A DNA stretch of 6,634 nt from Cryomorphaceae bacterium (GTDB lineage Bacteria > Bacteroidota > Bacteroidia > Flavobacteriales > Schleiferiaceae). Below, in pieces: positions 1 through 6,288 of the stretch. Under the pieces are notes generated by a model. That model made no database searches and had not been told where the DNA came from. It saw only the letters and a program-made list of their open reading frames with translations. Location: positions 1-6,634 of the forward strand of contig DMCR01000147.1 in assembly GCA_003445735.1 (NCBI GenBank), in the 5' to 3' direction. Position 1 is the stretch's first letter, and each line of letters opens with the position of its first letter. Made by a program: the position numbers and the translations under genes.

Positions 1-1656
1 GCGTCCTGCCTTCACCAACAATCGACCCCAGAGCACCACCTGCTCCTTCGGCAGCACACCACCATCCAATGGCTCCAACAATCCTTCGGGCAGCACCAAG
101 GGCTCACCACGGGACACCTTCAGCAACCTCAAATAATACTCCTTCACCCCCGCCAAAGCATCCTCCTGGATCCAATCCACAAATTCCGCCAAGGCCTCGA
201 ACTGCTTCGACTCTGCCAACAAAGCCGCGCCCAACAACAAGTACCGGCTCGGGCTCCCCGGCCCCAACTCTAAGGATTGCAGCACTTGCCAAGCTTCCCG
301 CGGGCGCTGTTGCGCCCGTAGGCTCCGGGCGAGGTAATACCCGTTTTCCACCAAACGCGCTCCGCCCTGCGCCCTATCCTGCGCTTCTAGGTAGCCGAGT
401 TTCACTAAAGTGTCCAGCAATTCCTCTTCCATCTGCGGCGAACGCCCCTGCTCGACTGCTTGCGGTGCTGACCTCAGCACCACCTCGTGGGTCGGTGTGG
501 GCCAATACGCGGGCAAGTGGCCCGCCATCTCCGGCAAGGCCTTGAGGTTGTGCGTCGCCAACACCATCGGGGCAATATCGAGCAGCGTGAGACCGCTGAG
601 CTGCTCGAGTGCAGGGATTTGCGGTCCTTTGGCGACGAATATGCCATAGAATTGATGTTCCAATGCTGGCGCGCCGGCATGATTAGGCAAGGCGGTCCAA
701 CGCTTTTCCCCAGACCTAAATCCATGGTCGCTGATTAAGAAGGTATTGGCTTCCGGTTGAGATTCGATATAGGTTCCCAAGAACAGATCATGGAGCCTGT
801 AGGCGGCTTCCACGATGAAATGATACTTCGCAAAATCTTCATCCGTGACTGCAGATAATTGGGGCGGATGGTATTTCATGGCCAGGTGCTTGAAATGATC
901 GAGCGCGTCGAAATAGATGCTCAGGTGTCCGCCAGGAGCCGCCGCCATCGCTATGCTCGCGGCGAGGTGCACATTCAAGGCGTGTACGAGAATCTTCAAC
1001 ACGCTGCGCACCACATCGTCCGTACTGTCCAATTCCCTACCGGGGAAGAACGACGCCAATCCTTCGGCGGGCACTTCTTCCGGACAAATCCTCAATGCTT
1101 CGAACAACGGCTGCAAGGTACTAGGCAAAATCCCCTCCTCGAGCCAATTAGATTCTTCTGCAACGGCGAGATTTGAAATACGAACGGCACCATACACAGA
1201 AGGCTGTGCCGGATGTGAGGGCCACCAAGCCACCGCGGAGGCAGGTGTTCCACCACTTTCTAATACTTCCCAAAAGGTTGGCACCGCAATAGAGGTACCG
1301 CGCACCGCACGCATGTGATCTTCGTGCCATTCTGTGAATCCGTGAATTCCGTGATCGATGGGCCACCTCGAGGTGGCTATACTGGTCCACAACATGGGCG
1401 AAATGGGCGGATCCATCGAAGCGATGGGTGCATGCAGCCCGCCTTGCATGAGCGCGGCAAGATTTGGCAACGCGCCTTTTTCGAGCAATGGCATGGCCAC
1501 CACCCAATCCGCCGCATCCCATCCTATGAGTAAAGAGTGAAATCTTCTGGGAGCCAGCAGTTCTTGGTATGGCGCCAGGGAAATACCCTTGAATTGGGCA
1601 ATGTTTTGGTAGCCACCGGCTAGAAATCCCAAGGTATGTTTGAAATCTTGCTGCAC
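1..1656 (-). CDS. Alkaline phosphatase superfamily protein (type I phosphodiesterase/nucleotide pyrophosphatase) with TPR-like C-terminus, partial
   Basis: The minus strand is open without a stop from 1752 to the left edge, so the C-terminus is cut off. Translation gives the hallmark motifs of the type I phosphodiesterase/nucleotide pyrophosphatase family, two-metal enzymes that hydrolyse phosphate mono- or diesters. Numbered from a GTG at 1656, these are GWDAADW (metal Asp47), PMLWTSIAT (Thr91, likely nucleophile), YFDALDH (Asp250 and His254), SDHGF (Asp310, His311) and EHQFYGIF (His334). All expected metal ligands and the nucleophile are therefore present, and an active enzyme is inferred; the substrate is unknown. 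From about residue 412 the sequence becomes helical and Leu/Ala-rich and resembles TPR repeats, as in many Bacteroidota homologues. No ATG exists in any frame between 1523 and the divergent gene. GTG 1656 or TTG 1632 are the candidate starts, and either puts the first Asp some 30 residues further in than usual. Family confidence is high, start confidence low. No signal peptide is obvious. Confidence 0.85.
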   Translation of the reverse strand, partial: MQQDFKHTLGFLAGGYQNIAQFKGISLAPYQELLAPRRFHSLLIGWDAADWVVAMPLLEKGALPNLAALMQGGLHAPIASMDPPISPMLWTSIATSRWPIDHGIHGFTEWHEDHMRAVRGTSIAVPTFWEVLESGGTPASAVAWWPSHPAQPSVYGAVRISNLAVAEESNWLEEGILPSTLQPLFEALRICPEEVPAEGLASFFPGRELDSTDDVVRSVLKILVHALNVHLAASIAMAAAPGGHLSIYFDALDHFKHLAMKYHPPQLSAVTDEDFAKYHFIVEAAYRLHDLFLGTYIESQPEANTFLISDHGFRSGEKRWTALPNHAGAPALEHQFYGIFVAKGPQIPALEQLSGLTLLDIAPMVLATHNLKALPEMAGHLPAYWPTPTHEVVLRSAPQAVEQGRSPQMEEELLDTLVKLGYLEAQDRAQGGARLVENGYYLARSLRAQQRPREAWQVLQSLELGPGSPSRYLLLGAALLAESKQFEALAEFVDWIQEDALAGVKEYYLRLLKVSRGEPLVLPEGLLEPLDGGVLPKEQVVLWGRLLVKAGR

Positions 1657-1673
1657 AGCGTAAAAGTAATTGC

Positions 1674-1681
1674 TAATTTTG
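1674..1681 (+). promoter_or_regulatory. Candidate Bacteroidota -7 box for the ABC permease gene
   Basis: TAATTTTG is an exact match to the Bacteroidota TAnnTTTG element and lies 19 bases before the ATG at 1701, giving a short leader. The nearest upstream TTG (1648-1650) is 23 bases away, a little far for a -33 box, so only the -7 half is well supported. A near match on the other strand (TACTTTTA, 1668 down to 1661) could serve the divergent phosphodiesterase gene but misses the last position. Confidence 0.45.
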
Positions 1682-1700
1682 GCTTGGCCCCAAGATCTTG

Positions 1701-2942
1701 ATGATGAAGCACCGCAAATACTTAGAAACTGCCTTCCTTTCCTGGAGAGCCATTACTGCAGCACCGCTCAGAACCATCCTGACCTCCCTTATTATTTCCT
1801 TTGGCATTATGGCCCTCGTGGGCATCTTGAGCGCTACAGATGCGCTTAAACAGAGCCTGGAATCAAACTTCACAAGCTTAGGAGCCAATACCTTAACTGT
1901 TCGTAATTCGCAGGGCGGCTTTTTTGTAGGTGGTGCCGATTATCGCAAAAACCCCAAGATTACCTATCGCCAGGCCGAGGCATTTAAAAAGCGGATGGAT
2001 TTCCCGGGATCCATCACCTCGCTCACGTATGTGGCAAGCGGCACGGCCAAATTAGCCTTTGAAAATGTTACCACCAATCCGAACAACATGGTTACGGCTA
2101 CCGACGAGAATTACCTCATTACTGGGGGATTCGAATTAGCCGAAGGTCGAAACTTCACTGCCGATGACGTGCATGCCGGAAGGAACTACACCATCCTAGG
2201 CAACGAGACGCGCCGTGACCTTTTTGGCGAAGGCCCAGCAGTGGGAAAAGTAATCAAGATTCAAGGACAACCGTATTTGGTCGTGGGCGTATTGGCTGAG
2301 AAAGGAAATTCCGGCTTGTTCTCGGGCGACCGCGGAGCATGGGTAACGCTCACCTATGCGCGCTCCCATTTTAGCGGCGGCGTCCCAAATTATACCATTA
2401 GCACCATGAGCCCGAGTGCGCCACTGTTGACTGCCGTAGAAGGACGAGCGATGGCCATCATGCGCAGCATACGCAAACTCTCCCCTAGAGAACGTGAGAA
2501 CTTCAGCATCATGCGCAGCGACAGCATTGCCAAAAGCCTTATTGAAAACCTCAGCATGGTCACCGTAGTGGCCTTTATCATCGGAATCATCACCTTACTA
2601 GGAGCGTCAATTGCTCTGATGAACATCATGTTGGTCAGCGTCACCGAACGCACCAGAGAGATTGGGACTCGAAAAGCTATTGGAGCAACGCGTCAGAGCA
2701 TCACACAGCAATTCTTGACCGAAGCCATAATCATCACACAACTGGGTGGTTGGACGGGAATTCTGTTTGGCATTGTCATCGGAAACATAGTCGCACAGCA
2801 GATCGGCGGATATTTCTTCATCCCTTGGGGATGGATTGCGGTGGCCTTCATCATGTCTGTGGGAGTAGGATTGGTTTCGGGGTGGTATCCTGCAAAAAAA
2901 GCCGCAGAACTCGACCCGGTGGAAGCCCTGCGCTACGAATAG
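1701..2942 (+). CDS. ABC transporter permease, FtsX/MacB-like family
   Basis: This is a 413-residue inner-membrane permease of the MacB/FtsX-like type. The order is: a short cytoplasmic N-terminus; a first membrane segment at about residues 24-46; a large extracytoplasmic domain of the MacB core type (about 50-280); then three membrane segments near 285-309, 347-368 and 372-395. The loop after the second segment reads VTERTREIGTRKAIGAT, the family's conserved cytoplasmic coupling region. The C-terminus, WYPAKKAAELDPVEALRYE, is a strong family signature. Such permeases dimerise and work with an ATPase of the LolD/MacB type, using mechanical motion to move lipoproteins, peptides or drugs at the outer face of the membrane. 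No ATPase lies in this window, so the partner must be encoded elsewhere and the substrate cannot be named. The start is ATG 1701 or ATG 1704; a TTG at 1698 is in frame but less likely. No clear Shine-Dalgarno sequence is seen. Confidence 0.9.
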   Translation: MMKHRKYLETAFLSWRAITAAPLRTILTSLIISFGIMALVGILSATDALKQSLESNFTSLGANTLTVRNSQGGFFVGGADYRKNPKITYRQAEAFKKRMDFPGSITSLTYVASGTAKLAFENVTTNPNNMVTATDENYLITGGFELAEGRNFTADDVHAGRNYTILGNETRRDLFGEGPAVGKVIKIQGQPYLVVGVLAEKGNSGLFSGDRGAWVTLTYARSHFSGGVPNYTISTMSPSAPLLTAVEGRAMAIMRSIRKLSPRERENFSIMRSDSIAKSLIENLSMVTVVAFIIGIITLLGASIALMNIMLVSVTERTREIGTRKAIGATRQSITQQFLTEAIIITQLGGWTGILFGIVIGNIVAQQIGGYFFIPWGWIAVAFIMSVGVGLVSGWYPAKKAAELDPVEALRYE

Positions 2943-2943
2943 A

Positions 2944-3117
2944 TTATTCCAAGCCGTCCTTGCGCTTTTCCATCTTCACAAAACCTAGGCCGGCTCCTAT
3001 TGCCACGCCTATAGCAATCCATAGTCCGAAGTTATCATTGAGCATCCCAAAGACTACACCGGCCATAAGGCCGTAACTGGTGAATTGGACAATAATCTTA
3101 TCTTCTTTTCTCTCCAT
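2944..3117 (-). CDS. Small membrane protein, 57 aa, function unknown
   Basis: ATG at 3117-3115 opens a 57-codon frame ending in TAA at 2946-2944. The protein starts MERKEDKIIVQF and ends KMEKRKDGLE, with two hydrophobic stretches between: about residues 13-25 (SYGLMAGVVFGML) and 31-47 (GLWIAIGVAIGAGLGFV). Charged ends and a Gly-rich second segment (GVAIGAGLG) fit a two-pass helical hairpin in the inner membrane. I do not recognise a named family. It looks like the short Gly-rich membrane proteins often left as hypothetical in Bacteroidota. Its stop is separated by a single base from the stop of the convergent permease gene, so the two mRNAs must overlap. Upstream lies the terminator of the ribosomal operon; no good promoter box is visible between them, so expression may rely on read-through or a weak promoter. 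The hydrophobic pattern, clean start and stop and tight packing argue that it is real. Confidence 0.7.
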   Translation of the reverse strand: MERKEDKIIVQFTSYGLMAGVVFGMLNDNFGLWIAIGVAIGAGLGFVKMEKRKDGLE

Positions 3118-3125
3118 CTCAGTAA

Positions 3126-3158
3126 GGTAAAATAAAAAGCCACCCCAAGGATGGCTTT
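3126..3158 (-). terminator. Rho-independent terminator of the rpsF-rpsR-rplI operon
   Basis: On the minus strand, AAAGCCATCC pairs with GGGTGGCTTT (3158 to 3136; ten pairs including one T-G) across a three-base TTG loop and is followed at once by TTTTATTTTA. It begins 25 bases after the rplI stop. The opposite strand lacks a T-rich tail, so it should act mainly on the ribosomal operon. Confidence 0.85.
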
Positions 3159-3183
3159 CTCATATTCTTGAAGTGCTAAAAGC

Positions 3184-3633
3184 TTAGGCTTGAGCAACTA
3201 CGTCAAACTCAAAGCTTACTATTACCTCGCGGTGCAAGCGTACTGTTGCGTTGTAGCGACCCAAAGCTTTGATCGTACCACCACTTATAGAGATGAATTT
3301 CTTATCAATGGCAACACCTACAGCAGCCAATTCATCAGCAACGTTGGCGTTGTTGATAGAACCGAAGAGTTTATTGCCCTGACCCAATTTAGCGGCCATT
3401 TTCAACTCAATACCTGCCAATTTCTCAGCAGTAGTCTTTGCATCAGCAATGGCTTGTTCTTCCTTGTGCGCACGCTGACGCAAGTTCTCAGCTAATACTT
3501 TCTTAGCGCTCTCTGTAGCCAACACACCGTAACCCTGGGGGATGAGGAAGTTGCGTCCGTAACCATCTTTTACAGTGACCACGTCATCCGCAAAACCTAG
3601 GTTCTCTACGTCTTTCTTTAGAATGATTTCCAT
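3184..3633 (-). CDS. rplI: 50S ribosomal protein L9
   Basis: This 149-residue protein is the full usual length of bacterial L9. The N-terminal 23S rRNA-binding domain is clear: MEIILKKDVENLGFADDVV, then the signature DGYGRNFLIPQGYGVLAT at about residues 23-40. A charged, Ala-rich connecting helix follows (about 41-75, KKVLAENLRQRAHKEEQAI region). The C-terminal domain (about 76-149) contains GQGNKLFGSI and ends in FDVVAQA. L9 binds at the base of the L1 stalk and helps keep the reading frame during translation. It is the last gene of the ribosomal cluster, starting 9 bases after the rpsR stop and followed by a strong terminator. No strong Shine-Dalgarno sequence precedes it, as is common in Bacteroidota. 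Nothing unusual is seen in the protein. Confidence 0.98.
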   Translation of the reverse strand: MEIILKKDVENLGFADDVVTVKDGYGRNFLIPQGYGVLATESAKKVLAENLRQRAHKEEQAIADAKTTAEKLAGIELKMAAKLGQGNKLFGSINNANVADELAAVGVAIDKKFISISGGTIKALGRYNATVRLHREVIVSFEFDVVAQA

Positions 3634-3642
3634 GGTACTCTA

Positions 3643-3918
3643 TTATTTTAGGTTATCTGCTACGTAAGGCATCAATGCAATGTGACGTGAACGCTTGATT
3701 GCAGTAGCCAATTTTCTTTGGTATTTCAATGAAGTACCAGTCAAACGACGAGGTAAGATTTTTCCTTGTGGGTTTACAAAACGCAACAAGTAATTTGGAT
3801 CCTTGTAGTCGATGTATTTAATACCGGCTTTCTTAAAACGACAGTACTTTTTCTGATTGCCGCTTTCTACGTTGATGGGTTGTAAGTAACGCACATCACC
3901 TTTTCCTTTAGTTGCCAT
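3643..3918 (-). CDS. rpsR: 30S ribosomal protein S18
   Basis: This is a 91-residue S18. Recognition rests on the central and C-terminal part: KKYCRFKKAGIKYIDYKD, then LLRFVNPQGKILPRRLTGTS and KYQRKLATAIKRSRHIALMPY, which is the conserved rRNA-binding core. It carries one cysteine, in KYCRF. S18 joins the platform of the 30S subunit as a heterodimer with S6, whose gene lies directly upstream with an 11-base gap, so the two partners are made from the same message. Length and motifs are normal for the phylum, and the start at ATG 3918 is the only sensible one. Confidence 0.98.
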   Translation of the reverse strand: MATKGKGDVRYLQPINVESGNQKKYCRFKKAGIKYIDYKDPNYLLRFVNPQGKILPRRLTGTSLKYQRKLATAIKRSRHIALMPYVADNLK

Positions 3919-3929
3919 ACTCTAGTCTT

Positions 3930-4262
3930 TTATGCGTTTACTTTGGCACGACGCTTTGCAGCGTACTCGATGCCGTATTTGTCCATTTTAACAGTCAAAA
4001 AGCGCATCACGCGCTCATCGCGTTTGAATTCCACTTCTAAAGGAGCGATTGCATCGCCACCTACAGTGTATTCAATAAAGTGGTAAAAGCCACTTTTTTT
4101 CTTTTGGATTGGGTAAGCCATCTTTTTGAGGCCCCAATTCTCTTTGTTGATAATGTTCGCACCCTTCTCTTTCAAGAGGCCTACGTACTTATCTACCGCT
4201 TCCTTTACCTGATCTTCAGATAAAACGGGATTCAAAATGAAAACGGTTTCGTACTGATTCAT
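3930..4262 (-). CDS. rpsF: 30S ribosomal protein S6
   Basis: This 110-residue S6 is the first gene of the rpsF-rpsR-rplI operon. Conserved features are the N-terminal strand MNQYETVFILNPVLSEDQV, the middle section NWGLKKMAYPIQKKKSGFYHFIEY and RDERVMRFLTVKMDKYGIEY near the end, together giving the ferredoxin-like fold. S6 pairs with S18 and stabilises the 30S platform. The C-terminus ends in a short basic tail (AAKRRAKVNA). The gene sits 28 bases downstream of a strong promoter. The leader is too short for the S6:S18-binding leader structure known from other bacteria, so autoregulation of that type is not supported. Confidence 0.98.
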   Translation of the reverse strand: MNQYETVFILNPVLSEDQVKEAVDKYVGLLKEKGANIINKENWGLKKMAYPIQKKKSGFYHFIEYTVGGDAIAPLEVEFKRDERVMRFLTVKMDKYGIEYAAKRRAKVNA

Positions 4263-4289
4263 AATTATTTGAACTAAAATTTAGGAGTG

Positions 4290-4320
4290 CAAATGTACAC
4301 GACTTTTTAATACAGACCAA
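4290..4320 (-). promoter_or_regulatory. Promoter of the rpsF-rpsR-rplI operon
   Basis: Reading the minus strand, a TTG at 4320-4318 is followed after 20 bases by TACATTTG at 4297-4290, an exact Bacteroidota TAnnTTTG box with a suitable -33 element and spacing. Transcription would begin near 4284-4286, leaving about 23 bases of leader before the rpsF ATG at 4262. This is the best-supported promoter in the window. Confidence 0.75.
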
Positions 4321-4357
4321 GCCTGTTAGCAACGTGTTTACAGCTCTTTTTTGTGAA

Positions 4358-4372
4358 GGGCAAAAATAGCCC
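4358..4372. repeat. Short inverted repeat between divergent promoters
   Basis: GGGC and GCCC flank a seven-base A/T loop midway between the rpsF promoter and the dnaX -7 box. It is only a four-base arm. It could be a weak operator half-site pair or chance; no further repeats support it. Confidence 0.2.
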
Positions 4373-4383
4373 AATCATCCGCT

Positions 4384-4391
4384 TATATTTG
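4384..4391 (+). promoter_or_regulatory. Candidate -7 box of dnaX, possibly giving a leaderless mRNA
   Basis: TATATTTG matches TAnnTTTG exactly and ends four bases before the dnaX ATG at 4396. With the usual spacing, transcription would begin at or within a base or two of the start codon. No good -33 TTG is found at the expected distance (the nearest is 4351-4353), so the assignment is moderate. Confidence 0.45.
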
Positions 4392-4395
4392 TGGT

Positions 4396-6288
4396 ATGGA
4401 GCAATTTGTAGTATCAGCAAGAAAGTACCGTCCCCAGGCCTTCGAAGCCGTGGTGGGTCAGTCACACATTACTGATACGCTGCTCAAAAGCGTGGAGAAC
4501 GATCACCTAGCCCAGGCACTGCTTTTCTGTGGACCGCGCGGGGTAGGGAAAACCACTTGTGCGCGCATTCTCGCAAAAGTCATCAATGCAGGAGCCGACC
4601 TCAGCGAGGATGAATTAGCCTTGAACATCTTCGAACTCGATGCCGCCTCGAACAACTCGGTTGACGACATTCGAAGATTGATTGACCAAGTCCGCTTCGC
4701 ACCACAAACCGGAAAGTTCAAGGTCTACATCATTGATGAGGTCCACATGCTCTCGCAACAAGCCTTCAACGCCTTCCTGAAAACACTGGAAGAGCCGCCG
4801 ACCCATGCCATTTTCATCTTGGCCACCACAGAGAAGCACAAGATCATTCCAACCATCCTCTCACGTTGTCAAATTTTCGACTTCAAGCGCATTACCGTTG
4901 AAGATATTGCCAACCACCTCGCCTACGTCGCAGATCAGGAAGGCATCAATGCCGAACCAGAGGCCCTGCACATGATTGCCGAAAAGGCAGACGGAGCTTT
5001 GCGCGATGCTTTGAGTTTGTTTGACCGCATGATCAGTTTCAGCGGCAATACCTTGACCTACACCCAGGTCGTTGAGGTCCTCGATATCCTCGATTATAAC
5101 TACTATTTCAAAGGTGTAGAGCTGGCACAAAGTGTGAACTACCCAGATCTGCTGCTCCTATATAATGAAGTGTTGGACAAAGGCTTCAACGGCCACGAGT
5201 TTGTCGTCGGCATGTCCAAGCACTTTAGAGACCTATTGGTGGCTCGCGAGGTTAAAACCGTAGAACTTCTCGAGGTAGGGCCCGCCATCAAAGAACGCTA
5301 TTTGCAACAGAGCGCAGACTCTTCTACACGCTTTTTGCTTCACGGACTGAAGGTCTTCAACGAACTTGACGGGCAATACAAGAATTCGAGCCAGCCAAGA
5401 ATCTTGGTAGAATTGGGTCTGTTGAAACTAGTCGAGTTCATCTCGCAAGAAAAAAAAAAGCAGCAGCCCCAAGTAAATAGCGCCACTGCAGATTCTACAG
5501 ACGGCTTTTTGCCAGATTCACTTCCCAAACGCGACCAAAGTGCTCCTGCACCTCCCGCACAAGAGCCCCCGGCTCCTACCGCGCCTGCTGAGTCCGCCGC
5601 GGGAGCACCAGCCACTGCGGTCGATTCTTTAGAAGTACCAGAATCATTGCCGGAAGAGCCTGTTACAGCGCCGCCTGTAGTAGATCCCGCAGCAGCCTTT
5701 GAAGCTGATCCGACCCCGACTCCAACGCCTGAACCAGTGCAGGCCACCGCGCCGCGACGCACCACAGGCAGACGTGTCGTCCAAAGAGATGCTCGACCTA
5801 GTACAAGTGGGTTATCGGTCATGGACACACTCAATAACCTTGAAAAACAAGAAGGTGCTGTTCCTGAAAAAACAGAAGTTCAAGACGGAGCGACACCAGA
5901 TATCCCCGTAGTAGCGGATGGAACTGCGGAAGTTTATTCAAAGAAAGAGCTGGAAACAGCCATCACGGAGTACGCGAAAAGACGCGATGTAAAGACGGCT
6001 GTACGAAGTTTACTCATGGGTCAGATGCCAAAGATTCTCGACAAGAACACCTTGGAGATGGAGGTGGACAACAATATCGAGATGGGGTATTTCAATGAGG
6101 AGCAGCAGAAATTGGTCCCCTATCTGCGTACCAAACTTAAGAACGCAAACATTCGATTCGAGGTTAAAATGGTGGAACGCGAACAGACGCGTAAACTGTA
6201 TTTGCCGGAGGAGAAATTCAAATACATGGCGGAGAAGAACCCAAATTTGGTGTACCTGCGTCAGAAAATCCAAACGGATCTTGAATAA
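4396..6288 (+). CDS. dnaX: DNA polymerase III subunit gamma/tau (clamp loader ATPase)
   Basis: DnaX is the ATPase of the clamp loader that places the sliding beta clamp on primed DNA and, as tau, ties polymerases and helicase together. The 630-residue product shows, in order: N-terminal RKYRPQAFEAVVGQ; Walker A GPRGVGKTT (46-54); LDAASNNSVDDIR (81-93); Walker B IIDEVH (112-117); sensor 1 ATTEKHK (143-149); the SRC arginine-finger motif (156-158); sensor 2 ALRDALSLFDR (201-211); and domain III up to about 350. A Pro/Ala/Glu-rich linker (about 370-468, with PTPTPTPEP) leads to a C-terminal tau-specific domain (about 515-630). The four-cysteine zinc module usual after Walker A is absent; only Cys45, Cys55 and Cys158 are present. 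Codons 352-355 (GAA AAA AAA AAG) form an A10 slippery run with stops just behind in both shifted frames. The gene diverges from rpsF and overlaps the next gene by one base. Confidence 0.97.
   Translation: MEQFVVSARKYRPQAFEAVVGQSHITDTLLKSVENDHLAQALLFCGPRGVGKTTCARILAKVINAGADLSEDELALNIFELDAASNNSVDDIRRLIDQVRFAPQTGKFKVYIIDEVHMLSQQAFNAFLKTLEEPPTHAIFILATTEKHKIIPTILSRCQIFDFKRITVEDIANHLAYVADQEGINAEPEALHMIAEKADGALRDALSLFDRMISFSGNTLTYTQVVEVLDILDYNYYFKGVELAQSVNYPDLLLLYNEVLDKGFNGHEFVVGMSKHFRDLLVAREVKTVELLEVGPAIKERYLQQSADSSTRFLLHGLKVFNELDGQYKNSSQPRILVELGLLKLVEFISQEKKKQQPQVNSATADSTDGFLPDSLPKRDQSAPAPPAQEPPAPTAPAESAAGAPATAVDSLEVPESLPEEPVTAPPVVDPAAAFEADPTPTPTPEPVQATAPRRTTGRRVVQRDARPSTSGLSVMDTLNNLEKQEGAVPEKTEVQDGATPDIPVVADGTAEVYSKKELETAITEYAKRRDVKTAVRSLLMGQMPKILDKNTLEMEVDNNIEMGYFNEEQQKLVPYLRTKLKNANIRFEVKMVEREQTRKLYLPEEKFKYMAEKNPNLVYLRQKIQTDLE
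5449..5480 (+). promoter_or_regulatory. Candidate programmed slippage site in dnaX (tau/gamma switch)
   Basis: GAAAAAAAAAAG contains ten A residues (5450-5459) and also the E. coli-type A AAA AAG heptamer in the correct phase. The -1 frame then reads AAAPSK and stops at TAG 5478-5480. The +1 frame reads SSSPK and stops at TAA 5474-5476. Either shift would make a protein of about 360 residues, ending exactly after domain III. No upstream Shine-Dalgarno-like stimulator or strong downstream hairpin is seen, so transcriptional slippage is the likelier route. Function is inferred, not shown. Confidence 0.55.

Noticed and set aside
69..1540. Several plus-strand and other-frame open frames in the left third, such as 69-545 and 917-1318
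   Set aside because: They are shadows of the long minus-strand phosphodiesterase frame, whose translation shows all family motifs. The shadow products are Pro/Arg/Ser-rich with no recognisable domain.
2891..2899. A7 run near the end of the permease gene as a second slippery site
   Set aside because: The run is short and encodes the conserved Ala-Lys-Lys of the WYPAKKA signature. A slip there would only alter the last few residues.
3060..3073. Inverted repeat CGGCC-ATAA-GGCCG, considered as a terminator for the permease transcript
   Set aside because: No T-run follows on either strand and the bases are codons of the 57-residue protein, so it is probably chance.
3190..3495. Plus-strand frame of 101 codons opposite rplI
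   Set aside because: It is antisense to a full-length, unmistakable L9 gene and has no recognisable motifs.
4263..4290. S6:S18-binding leader structure upstream of rpsF
   Set aside because: The predicted leader is only about 23 bases, with just a small CTAAA-T-TTTAG repeat. It is too short for the known motif and lacks its CCG-containing element.
5420..5520. E. coli-style stimulators for -1 ribosomal frameshifting in dnaX (upstream Shine-Dalgarno sequence and strong downstream hairpin)
   Set aside because: No purine-rich Shine-Dalgarno-like stretch lies 8-12 bases before the A-run and only 3-base stems are seen behind it, so this mechanism is less supported than transcriptional slippage.
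5340..5834. Minus-strand frame of 164 codons opposite dnaX
   Set aside because: It is antisense to the GC-rich Pro/Ala linker of dnaX. Its Gly/Ser/Val-rich product is what such a linker gives when read backwards.
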